Shown: positions 1 to 6,757, numbered from the stretch's first letter. The stretch: DNA of 11,284 nucleotides from Dehalococcoidia bacterium (GCA_030603485.1 JAUVXS010000047.1:1-11284), one strand, 5' to 3'. The notes: a model not told the origin generated them from the sequence alone. Translations and numbers: made by a program.

Positions 1-275
1 ACCTACAAATTGATATCGATTGAAATAGTCGTAGGGGATTGGACGCTTAGTCCGTTTGACCTAAGGGTGATTGCCTCTATTGCGTATAATTAATGTTATA
101 CGCAGAGTTGTCCCATCTGGGAGGCATTGAACTTTACGCTATAAAGTGCAATGGAGCGTGGGTCTCTAACAACGTAGTATAAGGTAGAAAAGGAACCTGG
201 CACATATATTATTGTATTATTTTGAAAATATGTTGTAAAAAAGGAATTTATATGTAAAATAACGATGATTTTTAC
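1..275. other. Hairpin-rich stretch without a supported gene
   Basis: No convincing gene starts here. Frame 1 is open from base 1 to a TAA at 91-93 (30 codons), so the tail of a gene entering from the left is possible, but this length can occur by chance. The first 155 bases hold successive inverted repeats. CCTAC 2-6 pairs with GTAGG 31-35, and GGAC 41-44 with GTCC 50-53. TGCGTATAA 81-89 pairs with TTATACGCA 96-104 around a 6-nt loop. CATTG/ACTTTA 125-136 pairs with TAAAGT/CAATG 142-153 with one mismatch. From about 180 to 275 the DNA is AT-rich and leads into the promoter of the next gene. It could be a structured RNA, the end of a mobile element, or a gene terminus. Confidence 0.4.
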
Positions 276-304
276 TTGACATTTTATATTATTTGTGTTA
301 TTTT
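276..304 (+). promoter_or_regulatory. Sigma-A-type promoter for the GHKL cluster
   Basis: A perfect -35 TTGACA (276-281) is followed after 17 bp by TATTTT (299-304), four of six matches to the -10 consensus, in AT-rich DNA. The predicted start of transcription lies about 30 nt before the ATG at 340. The leader includes AAGGAG at 329-334. It would drive the three plus-strand genes to 3028. Confidence 0.65.
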
Positions 305-339
305 ATTAAAAGAGTAAATAATCACTAGAAGGAGCTTCG

Positions 340-570
340 ATGAGAGGATTAAGTAGTAATGAGACCCCGGAACAACGATTCAAAAGAATTGCCGCATTAA
401 GAACGAACGCTGTCCTAGATAAACTGAGGATTCTTGGTAACCTGTCGAATAGACAAATGTATAGCTACTCCGATGAAGACATAAACAAAATCTTCTTAGC
501 TATAAACAAACAGATTAAAGAGGTCAGGTCAAAATTCAACTCTCAGAAACAAGAAAAGTTCAAACTGTAA
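340..570 (+). CDS. Small basic helical protein of unknown function (76 aa)
   Basis: The start is ATG 340 with AAGGAG five bases upstream, so this small gene is probably real. The protein is soluble and highly charged, with no signal peptide, membrane segment or cysteine. It reads as two or three helices: a basic N-terminal half, a short segment with L-x-N-L-S-N-R, then Y-S-Y-S-D-E-D-I-x-K-I-F and a lysine-rich end. From memory, proteins with this L-G-N-x-S-N-R ... Y-x-D-E-D-(I/V)-x-K-I-F pattern sit beside helicase, methyltransferase or ATPase genes in defence islands, but I cannot name the family. Its stop lies 14 nt before the GHKL ATPase start, so the two are almost certainly co-transcribed. 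It may be a small partner or regulator of that ATPase (inference). Confidence 0.8.
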   Translation: MRGLSSNETPEQRFKRIAALRTNAVLDKLRILGNLSNRQMYSYSDEDINKIFLAINKQIKEVRSKFNSQKQEKFKL

Positions 571-584
571 AACGGGGGTAAAAA

Positions 585-2396
585 ATGAAGAAGAGAGAGG
601 TAAATTTAGAACGCACCGATGAAAATATTGCTGACTTATATCCTATTCTTCATCTTTGTGAGGGTCTCCAAAAAGATGCGGGACAGAACTCTTGGGATGC
701 GAAAGCGACTAGAAAGGGAAAAACCTGGAAATTGGTGTTTAGGTATATTCCTGAATTAAATAGCCTAACCATAGAAGACTTTGGGACCCTCGGAATGAAT
801 GCAAAAAGATGGAAAGAGTACCAGAGCTTGTGGGACACAACCAAAGCTGAAGAGCCAACATTAGGAGCTCGCGGGCAAGGAAAGTTCTTATTTCATTACT
901 TTGCTAAAAACAAGCTTGTTCTGACTGAAAGCATTGACGAGGAGGAAAATTATCGTTTCTCGTTTGGCACTAGTGAAGAATATGACGATGAAAACAAAAA
1001 ACTAGAGGATTTTATTCCCAATGCAAAACCGCTAGACCACCAAGGAACACGTATCTGGATTATGGATTTAAAACAAGAACTCAGGGATGAACTACTTGAC
1101 TATAAAGCATTTATGAATTATATCGCAGCAACTTGGTGGGAAATTATTAGGAATTGGAATGCTACGTTTATTGTGAATTTTAACGGTACTGACCACAAAG
1201 TAGTGCTTCCTGAATTACCGGTTGCTGAAAAAGATAAGGTATTCCCTAATGAAAAGATTATTGACTTGGGCAAAGTAAAGAAGCTCGTGTTGCGATATTG
1301 CAAAAACGAAGTACCTGAACTTTATAGAGGTATAGCGGTGCAAAGAGGGGGAATGACAATAGTCAGGCTCTCTGTTTCCGCTGAGGAAACGATTAAAAAT
1401 AAGATTTACGGATATTGCACTTTCGACGAAGATTTGGAATTGGAACTAAAGAAGGTGGAATCTCCAAATCACTTTGGTTTTAACCCCAAAAGAGCTTGGA
1501 ATCACACCCGAGAGTACATAAGAAAGAAATCAGACGAGTTTGTTCAAGAGATTAGCCCGGTAAAGAAAAAAGAGATAACACTGCCACAAGACTTGATAGC
1601 GAGAGCAGTCCGCATCGTGAATGACCTAGTCAGAGAATATGCGCCAGAGTTAGCCGGGGATGTAACTGGACCAGAAGGTGAAAAACCAAAGCCACATCCT
1701 CCCGAGCCAAAACAACTTCCTCCCATACGAATCGATATCTTTAGGGGCAATGCTAGGAAATTGGAATATGACGAATCTCTTATAACAGAATGCGAACTTA
1801 TTAATGACACCGCGGATGAAGTACAAATAACGCTACAGATACAGATTACACATGAGGAAGGGGACTTGAAGTTTAATTCAAAATACACGATTAAGCTTGA
1901 TGATAATGCGAGAAGGAGAATTGATATCCCGCTTGTTGACTTCCAGGAAGGTATTGATAAACCCGGTGAGTATAAGGCGACTGCCATTTTGACAAACGGA
2001 ACGGGCATGGAGCCTCGCAGACGTTCATTTACCTTTTATTTGCATGCAGAGCCTCCACCTCCAAGAGGAAAGGTGTTCTTAAGCACAATGAGGTTTTTGT
2101 ATGGCAAAGGTAAACCTTTTGAGAGAAGCAAGCAGTTACCATTAACAGATAAAGCGGTTCTCTACATTATTTTTGACCACCCTGATTTTGTACATGTGAG
2201 GGAGGTAGCAGGCTCCAAGAAAGCCCGGAAGCAAGAGGTATTTCTTTACTCGATTAAATGTGGTATAGATGAAGCCGTACAAAAATTGCTTGAATTCAGG
2301 TATAATGAAGGTCAGTTAGATACAGATGAGATAAGAGTAATTAAAGATAAGTGCGATGCAATGTATTATGACGCAGTATCGAGTCCCATGGCATAA
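585..2396 (+). CDS. GHKL (HSP90/MORC-like) ATPase with C-terminal beta-sandwich region
   Basis: The start is ATG 585, after GGGGGT at 574-579. The first ~160 residues carry the ATP-binding motifs of the GHKL fold: the N box E26...D31-x-x-x-N35-x-x-D38-A39, the G1 box D65-F-G67-x-x-G70, the G2 box G94-A-R-G97-Q-G99-K100, and a late G154-T155. GHKL ATPases close a lid over ATP and dimerise. This one lacks a histidine-kinase phosphoacceptor region and MutL or GyrB domains, so it is closer to the HSP90/MORC-type ATPases of conflict systems. A proline-rich linker (about 366-381) leads to a predicted beta-sandwich (about 382-490). A second proline run at 489-492 precedes a C-terminal alpha/beta segment that includes F-D-H-P-D-F. 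The protein is probably cytoplasmic. It sits in an operon with the 76-aa gene before it and the 206-codon frame after it. The fold is fairly certain; the role in defence is inferred. Confidence 0.85.
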   Translation: MKKREVNLERTDENIADLYPILHLCEGLQKDAGQNSWDAKATRKGKTWKLVFRYIPELNSLTIEDFGTLGMNAKRWKEYQSLWDTTKAEEPTLGARGQGKFLFHYFAKNKLVLTESIDEEENYRFSFGTSEEYDDENKKLEDFIPNAKPLDHQGTRIWIMDLKQELRDELLDYKAFMNYIAATWWEIIRNWNATFIVNFNGTDHKVVLPELPVAEKDKVFPNEKIIDLGKVKKLVLRYCKNEVPELYRGIAVQRGGMTIVRLSVSAEETIKNKIYGYCTFDEDLELELKKVESPNHFGFNPKRAWNHTREYIRKKSDEFVQEISPVKKKEITLPQDLIARAVRIVNDLVREYAPELAGDVTGPEGEKPKPHPPEPKQLPPIRIDIFRGNARKLEYDESLITECELINDTADEVQITLQIQITHEEGDLKFNSKYTIKLDDNARRRIDIPLVDFQEGIDKPGEYKATAILTNGTGMEPRRRSFTFYLHAEPPPPRGKVFLSTMRFLYGKGKPFERSKQLPLTDKAVLYIIFDHPDFVHVREVAGSKKARKQEVFLYSIKCGIDEAVQKLLEFRYNEGQLDTDEIRVIKDKCDAMYYDAVSSPMA

Positions 2397-2428
2397 CCCA
2401 AGAAAAATTGACAAAGAAAGTTAGGACT

Positions 2429-3028
2429 ATGGCTAAGATGAAAAGAGGGATAGTTAGAAAAGAGAAAATACTGGTAGGCGGAAAGGAAATAGAAGTTGAC
2501 ACATTTGATGCAACGATTATCTTAGGCAGTGGGAAAGAACTTGAAAGCATAGATGAGCTTTTGACACAAGAAGAAGTAGAAAAGGCAATCCAAGAGGCGT
2601 TAAAGGAGATAGAAGCTATCGCCCAAAAATATCCTGACAAAGTTAAAAACATATGGTATTGTTATGAAGTCGGAAAAGTGCTTCAATTTGTGGATGCCGA
2701 AGGATTCACTGATAGGAAGGGACTTATTTGGCGCAGAATGGCTTATGATCTTCGCCCAGACTTGTTTGGTGGGAAAACAAAAGACTGGGAAGAGGCAAGA
2801 AGATATCCCCAAATAATGTATTACCTGGGGAAGCAAATGGCGGAAAATATAAAAAGGGCCAGCTTTCGTCAGTGGTATGAGATACTAAAATTCAAACGAA
2901 TATACAAGGGGAAAGATGATAAGCTGCTGGAGCAAATTCTGAGCGAGTGTGAGTCCAGAAAACTATCAATTGTTCAGTTAAGCCGAAGAATTAAGGAACT
3001 CCAGGCATCTAAAAGTAAAGTCAAATAA
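2429..3028 (+). CDS. Hypothetical protein with DUF1016 N-terminal-like C-terminal half
   Basis: The reading frame opens at TTG 2408, but that codon has no ribosome binding site. ATG 2429 (199 aa) or ATG 2438 is more likely; an AGGA at 2423-2426 fits 2438 best by spacing. The N-terminal third is beta-rich with G-G-K-E and T-I-I-L-G-S-G-K-E-L, then an acidic helix. The C-terminal part reads I-W-Y-x-Y-E-V-G-K (about residues 75-83), R-R-M-A-Y-D-L-R-P-D-L-F-G, F-R-Q-W-Y-E-I-L-K-F-K, and L-S-I-V-Q-L-S-R-R-I near the end. This order resembles the DUF1016 N-terminal region (YhcG family), where a W-x-I-G-K helix and a W-S-V-R-E-L-x-R-Q-I-like helix bracket a DNA-binding fold. No PD-(D/E)XK nuclease half is present. 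Following the GHKL stop by about 30 nt, it is likely its partner, perhaps the DNA-binding subunit (inference). Confidence 0.75.
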   Translation: MAKMKRGIVRKEKILVGGKEIEVDTFDATIILGSGKELESIDELLTQEEVEKAIQEALKEIEAIAQKYPDKVKNIWYCYEVGKVLQFVDAEGFTDRKGLIWRRMAYDLRPDLFGGKTKDWEEARRYPQIMYYLGKQMAENIKRASFRQWYEILKFKRIYKGKDDKLLEQILSECESRKLSIVQLSRRIKELQASKSKVK

Positions 3029-3225
3029 AATGCATTCCGCTCTAAGCAAAATGCACAATTGGGCTACAATAATCAGGAGAGAAACAGGGGTCAATATTTT
3101 CACAGAAATCCTCCGCCGGTTGCACAAATCGTCATAATGTATAACGCAAGGATATATAAAAGTTAACAGTTCAGGCAGTTCTCTGAAGCTTCTTGTGCGG
3201 ACTTGGCCCCAGCAACAATACAGAT

Positions 3226-4113
3226 TTAAACACTTCCTCCCAATACTAGCTCGTTTAAGAATTTCTGTCTACGTTCCGACTTCTCGAATTTGTTCAGTTG
3301 CTTATCAATTAGGACCTTGCGAATTGCTTGCCGAACATACTCTTCTGCATCATCAACAATCAAAGCGAGAGCGACATCATAATCTCCCCCTCGCAATTTT
3401 CGCCATTTCTTAGGCAGGGTGGATCGTCCATGGACAACAGAGCTTCTAACATCATAGATATCTTTTAGCCGATTGAAGATGGTCTTGCGTCTCTCAACCT
3501 CTGTTTCCAAGAAGCACGAACATCGGACAGCCAAGCTATATCCCACTTCTTGCCCCCCTCCTCCAAACAGAGCCTCGAGCGCAATCACGAGATCCAAAAG
3601 TCCGTCAACTTCGCTTGTCCGGCCGTAATAGTCATGAAATCTACCCAAAGGTAATGACAGAAAGTCGGGATGGTGGCTTGCTGCCTTTGCTAGCAACCCG
3701 TAGATATGCACTAATTCCTCTAATTCCTCTTCCTGAAGTACGTAGTCTGCGTATGCAAAGTAGCTCGAACGTACAAGCGGAAATAGAGTCAAGCCGGTAT
3801 CGAATACGGCACCAATATTGCGCTTGAAGCCTGCGAACTCCGGGTAAAGGAGGTAATATAGAGGGCCAACAAACACCTTCCCCTTATGTAAAAGGCGCAG
3901 TGATTGAAGCGCTGTGCGTAATTTCCTGTTTGCTTGGGCCGTGTAGTTATCCCCGGACTTCCTTTGCACTGACTTCGGTTGTTCAACGACAACGTCTACT
4001 ATCCAACTATCCGCACTTGGGCGGTATTCAATGGCCAGTTCTTGGTTTCTCAAAATGTTCGAAAGCAAGTTGTCTGGCTTTCGGATATAGACACCTCTTT
4101 CAAGTTCGACCAA
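3226..4113 (-). CDS. HEPN-domain portion (C-terminal part of the split gene)
   Basis: This is the longest intact open frame of the split gene (295 codons from TTG 4113). The TTG has no ribosome binding site and the frame is open upstream to 4230, so it is unlikely to be a true start. Residues about 155-250 form a HEPN domain of the ApeA-like kind: R-F-H-D-Y-Y-G-R, then D-L-V-I-A-L-E-A-L-F, a second helix with R-x-S-x-F-L-E, and D-V-R223-S-S-V-V-H228-G. The last gives the R-x4-H motif. HEPN proteins of this sort are metal-independent RNases that often stop phage growth by cutting RNA. The N-terminal ~150 residues hold a sensor-like region I do not recognise. A basic C-terminal helix follows the HEPN domain. 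If translated alone it could still fold as a HEPN domain. Confidence 0.7.
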   Translation of the reverse strand: MVELERGVYIRKPDNLLSNILRNQELAIEYRPSADSWIVDVVVEQPKSVQRKSGDNYTAQANRKLRTALQSLRLLHKGKVFVGPLYYLLYPEFAGFKRNIGAVFDTGLTLFPLVRSSYFAYADYVLQEEELEELVHIYGLLAKAASHHPDFLSLPLGRFHDYYGRTSEVDGLLDLVIALEALFGGGGQEVGYSLAVRCSCFLETEVERRKTIFNRLKDIYDVRSSVVHGRSTLPKKWRKLRGGDYDVALALIVDDAEEYVRQAIRKVLIDKQLNKFEKSERRQKFLNELVLGGSV

Positions 4114-4227
4114 CGTGGTTAAGTCGCAGGAGAACGATTCCAGCGGGCTAGCAAAGTGGCTTACGTAAGAGTCTTGGTATAGGAATTCCTCGAACTGCCA
4201 GTAGGCATGATCAAACGCTTCAGCATG

Positions 4228-4512
4228 CTAGGTCAAGCCATTACCAGCCTCCTCTTGGTATCGCTCACAGAAACGTGTCACCCATGATGCTGCTTCATCA
4301 GCTGCTGCTTTGTCGGGTGCCCACCATTTTAGATTCCTCAGTACTGTGTCCTCATCAAGCAAAGACTTGACCAAGTTCTGGTAATTGGTGGTATGAGGCC
4401 TCCAAGCTAATGAATCCTTGCACGCCCCCTCTATGTATGTCCTCAGTTTGTTGTAAAGCACGGTGTTTCTGAATTGCATATCAATTTCCGCTCTGTTCCT
4501 TTGGAGTAGCAT
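4228..4512 (-). CDS. N-terminal portion of the split HEPN gene (94 aa)
   Basis: This open frame runs from ATG 4512 to the TAG at 4228-4230. It is helical and charged, with F-R-N-T-V-L-Y-N-K-L-R, L-K-W-W-A-P-D-K and W-V-T-R-F-C-E-R. ATG 4512 has no ribosome binding site of its own. It lies 6 nt after the TGA that ends a 12-codon leader in the same frame, so it could be translated by coupling. I do not recognise a domain. It shares a frame with the HEPN part downstream, which is the main reason for treating it as the head of that gene and not as an independent small protein. Confidence 0.5.
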   Translation of the reverse strand: MLLQRNRAEIDMQFRNTVLYNKLRTYIEGACKDSLAWRPHTTNYQNLVKSLLDEDTVLRNLKWWAPDKAAADEAASWVTRFCERYQEEAGNGLT

Positions 4513-4564
4513 AGCAATTCAGCGCAGTAAGAGCAAGCCGAGGTCACCTATTGTCATAATGTAT

Positions 4565-4571
4565 CCCCCTT
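4565..4571 (-). promoter_or_regulatory. Ribosome binding site pointing to ATG 4557
   Basis: AAGGGGG on the minus strand lies 7 nt before ATG 4557. It is the only good site upstream of the HEPN gene. The frame it opens encodes 12 residues before a TGA, so it defines either the original start of the gene or a short leader peptide. Confidence 0.5.
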
Positions 4572-4591
4572 GGCCAGTTCCTGCCTCATTC

Positions 4592-4621
4592 ATCATAGGA
4601 AGTCAAGCTGCACTGTGACAA
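4592..4621 (-). promoter_or_regulatory. Candidate promoter for the HEPN gene
   Basis: On the minus strand TTGTCA (4616-4621, five of six) is followed after 18 bp by TATGAT (4592-4597, five of six). It would give a leader of about 30 nt to ATG 4557 or about 75 nt to ATG 4512. Its -35 lies 7 bp from the -35 of the opposing promoter, so the two would compete or share a regulator. Confidence 0.55.
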
Positions 4622-4628
4622 TAAATAG

Positions 4629-4657
4629 TTGATTTCTGGAATGGGCAGTGCTAATAT
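4629..4657 (+). promoter_or_regulatory. Candidate promoter for the HTH-nuclease-Rad50 operon
   Basis: TTGATT (4629-4634) and TAATAT (4652-4657) are 17 bp apart, each four of six to consensus, about 50 nt before ATG 4710. Short repeats (AGCA...TGCT, 4664-4677) just downstream could bind a repressor. This is the only good promoter I see before the six-gene operon. Confidence 0.45.
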
Positions 4658-4709
4658 TTCACCAGCAATACTTTGCTAGCGAAACAGACAACAGCGAGGT
4701 GCACGAAGC

Positions 4710-4940
4710 ATGCCACTTTTGGATAGTTACTTCAATGTTTTAGAGGCTGCAACCTTTCTTGGGGTACACCCAGAGACAGTTAAGCGTTTGTGTCAGCGAG
4801 GACGACTGCCTGCTGAGAAGATTCACAATACCTGGCTTATACACAGAGAGAACCTACAGCAGTTCGCCGTAACCTACAATGACCCGAGACGTGGTAAGAA
4901 GACAAAGCATGTAGGTGGAGGAGATGAGCATTGTGATTAA
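4710..4940 (+). CDS. Excisionase/MerR-like helix-turn-helix protein (76 aa)
   Basis: The start is ATG 4710 with GAGGTG at 4696-4701. Residues about 9-55 match the HTH_17/excisionase-type DNA-binding domain: V-L-E-A-A-x-F-L-G-V-H-P-E-T-V-K-R-L-C-Q-R-G-x-L-P-A, then W-L-I-H-R-E-N-L-x-x-F as the wing and closing helix. This is the normal full length for such single-domain proteins, which act either as transcription regulators or as recombination directionality factors. There is no integrase nearby, and the gene heads an operon directly after a divergent promoter pair. A regulator of the operon, and possibly of the HEPN gene, is therefore the better guess. The tail is glycine/lysine-rich. The nuclease start follows 40 nt after the stop. 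Confidence 0.85.
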   Translation: MPLLDSYFNVLEAATFLGVHPETVKRLCQRGRLPAEKIHNTWLIHRENLQQFAVTYNDPRRGKKTKHVGGGDEHCD

Positions 4941-4980
4941 CCTGAGATGCCAGATTCGCTAACAAGAGGTGATACGTTTT

Positions 4981-5616
4981 ATGCTAATATCCGTCCTTTG
5001 GGAATTACTAGCCGAAAAACAGGTTCAGCAACTTAGAGCTGGCAAGTCGTCCGGGCATCTATTCGAAGACTTCACAGTACAGACGGTTTACACCGCTTGT
5101 CATCGGTTTGGCACTTTGAAGACTTTTCCCCCTCGCTACACGCTGAAACTCCCTACTGTGAGCGGGCTATCTTATCAAATAGACGTTGTTGTGCGCGAGG
5201 GCTCCTCCAACTATCACCTTATCGAGTGCAAGTTTAAGCAAGCAGCCAGTGTCGAAGAACTCTATGCCTTCAATGCCAAACTCTTGGACTATGCTTTGGG
5301 GGCACAAAGCCGAGGCCATAAAACGCGACTTCGGGGCTACTTCCTCACGACCTCAGAGGTTAGCGACAACTTCCACCAGTACGCTCTCGCCTGGGGGATC
5401 ACTCTCATCGCCTCCGGTTGCATCCCCCCTGCGGAGCATATGCTCTCTAAAGTGAAGCCTGATACCCCACTGCACAGCCAACTCACAAGACTGGTAGGGA
5501 AAACATCGGGTGCCCAGCCCCTTCAATCCGTCGCAAGGGCATGCGAGATTGAAAAACTACTCGTTGAGTGGCGCGCTTGTTACCAACGTTGGAAGCAAGA
5601 TGGATATGGCACATAA
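4981..5616 (+). CDS. Mrr-like PD-(D/E)XK restriction endonuclease
   Basis: ATG 4981 is preferred because GAGGTG (4966-4971) lies 9 nt before it. A GTG at 4969 in the same frame overlaps that site and would add four residues. The 211-aa protein shows a complete PD-(D/E)XK core: G25-H-L-F-E29 on the first helix, the catalytic D68 in Y-Q-I-D-V-V-V, and E82-C-K84 in H-L-I-E-C-K-F-K. A later A-W-G-I-T-L-I strand is typical of the Mrr/HSDR_N branch. The enzyme should cut DNA in a Mg-dependent way. There is no specificity domain or methyltransferase partner nearby, so targeting must come from other operon members. The C-terminal ~50 residues are helical and may be the docking part. Its 3' end overlaps the next gene by 17 nt, which suggests coupled translation. 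Confidence 0.85.
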   Translation: MLISVLWELLAEKQVQQLRAGKSSGHLFEDFTVQTVYTACHRFGTLKTFPPRYTLKLPTVSGLSYQIDVVVREGSSNYHLIECKFKQAASVEELYAFNAKLLDYALGAQSRGHKTRLRGYFLTTSEVSDNFHQYALAWGITLIASGCIPPAEHMLSKVKPDTPLHSQLTRLVGKTSGAQPLQSVARACEIEKLLVEWRACYQRWKQDGYGT

Positions 5617-6757
5617 GACCTATTTAGGCATCCGCAGGGTCTCTCGCCTAGAATATCTGATTGCCTTCTTGGGGAGCGTCCGCGACGGATATGATCGTGA
5701 GGATGCTAGACGTCGCATCCAGAAAATCCTAGAAGGGGGTGAGATAGAGAAGGCAGAGGCCCTGGGCAAAAAGAAGGCACGTCCAGTAAGCGGCGCTTCT
5801 CTCCTTCCAGAGTGCGAAAAGATGGCCATTCAGCTACGGTTTGCTGCGCGAACTGATGGTCACTGGGCGTTGACCCCGGATGGACGCCAACTCATTAACG
5901 ATCTTCCTGATAGGAAAGCCAAGGACTTCCCTGGTGAGAAGGCCAAAGCGACGCTCATCACTCGCCTGTGGCAGGTCTATCCCAGGTTTGGGCAAATGAT
6001 ATTGGCTATCCTTGGTCAACCTGAAGGAGAGATGATCCTGCCTGCACGCAGCGCGGACGGGTCTTTTGGTGCAGCTATTTACGAGAAATACGGGCTCGAG
6101 TGTGATATCCTGACCTTCAAAATGATCCGAGAGTTGGGCACGCAGTTAGGCTTGTTGAACTGGTACATTGTTAAGGAAAGGGGGAAGCAACTGCAGCGCG
6201 TGTACTCTATTGCCTGTGTCGCAATGCTCAGATGCTTTGAGGAAGTGGATGGACACCCGCGGCGATCTGAGACTCGCCTTGATATCTGCTTGAACGAGAT
6301 TGGTCTTGACATCGGCGCGCTTACTTGTAGTGGAGAAACCTACGTCGCACACAGCTTGTTCAAATCATCGTTACTCCCAGTCGCCCAGGCCAAGGGCTAC
6401 CTTGTTATCGAGACTCAGGTCGATTGTGCATTCATTAAGAGATACCACAAGATAAGCACACAAGAGTTTGAGCGAGTGCTATGGGATACCTACTTGGAAA
6501 AGGTCAACTATCGGCCCCGCTTCCCTATCTTATATCCTGAGTTGCGTAATGACCTCTGCCGCCGCTTACGGCTCCCTGATAGCATGTTCGATGACATCAT
6601 CCAAGAATTGATAGAAACCCCTCAACGTCTTCTGATCTATCCCTCGGGTGGCACTCTCGATTATGCTCGAAACCTGGCTCATATGCATAAATATTTACCC
6701 CCCAAGACACGGCGTGGGCACTTCATGATGTACTTGAAAATTGACAGGGTGAAGTAA
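5600..6757 (+). CDS. Winged-helix protein, probable DNA-binding adaptor
   Basis: ATG 5600 (385 aa) is chosen because GGAAG at 5591-5595 precedes it. A GTG at 5510 would add 30 residues that only re-read nuclease codons. The N-terminal ~100 residues look like a winged helix: a leading helix (V-S-R-L-E-Y-L-I-A-F-L), a second around D-A-R-R-R-I, and the wing W89-x-L-T-P-D-G-R-x-L. The C-terminal ~100 residues look like another: I-S-T-Q-E-F-E-R-V-L, then P-E-L-R-N-D-L-C-R-R-L and F-D-D-I-I-Q-E-L. The middle is unassigned alpha/beta. Winged-helix proteins beside SMC-like ATPases often bridge the ATPase heads and DNA, as the kleisin-associated subunits of MukBEF and Wadjet do; that parallel is inference. 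No catalytic motif is visible. Translation is likely coupled to the nuclease. Confidence 0.75.
   Translation: MDMAHKTYLGIRRVSRLEYLIAFLGSVRDGYDREDARRRIQKILEGGEIEKAEALGKKKARPVSGASLLPECEKMAIQLRFAARTDGHWALTPDGRQLINDLPDRKAKDFPGEKAKATLITRLWQVYPRFGQMILAILGQPEGEMILPARSADGSFGAAIYEKYGLECDILTFKMIRELGTQLGLLNWYIVKERGKQLQRVYSIACVAMLRCFEEVDGHPRRSETRLDICLNEIGLDIGALTCSGETYVAHSLFKSSLLPVAQAKGYLVIETQVDCAFIKRYHKISTQEFERVLWDTYLEKVNYRPRFPILYPELRNDLCRRLRLPDSMFDDIIQELIETPQRLLIYPSGGTLDYARNLAHMHKYLPPKTRRGHFMMYLKIDRVK

Larger units (their letters stand above)
3226..4557 (-). pseudogene. ApeA-like HEPN gene interrupted by in-frame TAG and TGA
   Basis: Read on the minus strand from ATG 4557, one frame runs 444 codons to the TAA at 3226-3228, broken by a TGA at codon 13 (4519-4521) and a TAG at codon 110 (4228-4230). 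The best ribosome binding site, AAGGGGG at 4565-4571, serves ATG 4557. The 38 codons between the TAG and the next possible start (TTG 4113) still read like protein: H-A-Y-W-Q-F-E-E-F-L-Y and F-A-S-P-L-E-S-F. They continue smoothly into the downstream part, so the TAG appears to have replaced a sense codon in a single gene. The whole protein would be about 430 aa, with an N-terminal helical region and a C-terminal HEPN RNase-like domain. Decay of a defence gene by nonsense mutation is the simplest reading. Leaky readthrough or a sequencing error are alternatives. The TGA may instead close a separate leader peptide. Confidence 0.65.

Noticed and set aside
1544..2008. A 154-codon minus-strand frame within the GHKL gene.
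   Set aside because: It lies wholly opposite a well-supported gene and has serine-rich, shadow-like composition.
3029..3225. Terminator after the GHKL cluster (TGCATT 3031-3036 with AATGCA 3050-3055).
   Set aside because: The stem is only 6 bp with a 13-nt loop and no T-run. The rest of this gap shows no gene, promoter or clear repeat.
4228..4230. TAG as a pyrrolysine codon.
   Set aside because: No pyl genes are in the window, the gene is not a methylamine methyltransferase, and a nonsense mutation explains it more simply.
3131..4564. A 12-nt direct repeat (GTCATAATGTAT at 3131-3142 and 4553-4564) flanking the HEPN gene, like a target-site duplication.
   Set aside because: In 11 kb of this composition a few repeats of 12 nt are expected by chance. 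There are no terminal inverted repeats or transposase, and the right copy overlaps the likely start ATG 4557.
5510..5599. GTG 5510 as start of the winged-helix protein, overlapping the nuclease by over 100 nt.
   Set aside because: ATG 5600 has GGAAG nearby, and the extra 30 residues come from out-of-frame nuclease code.
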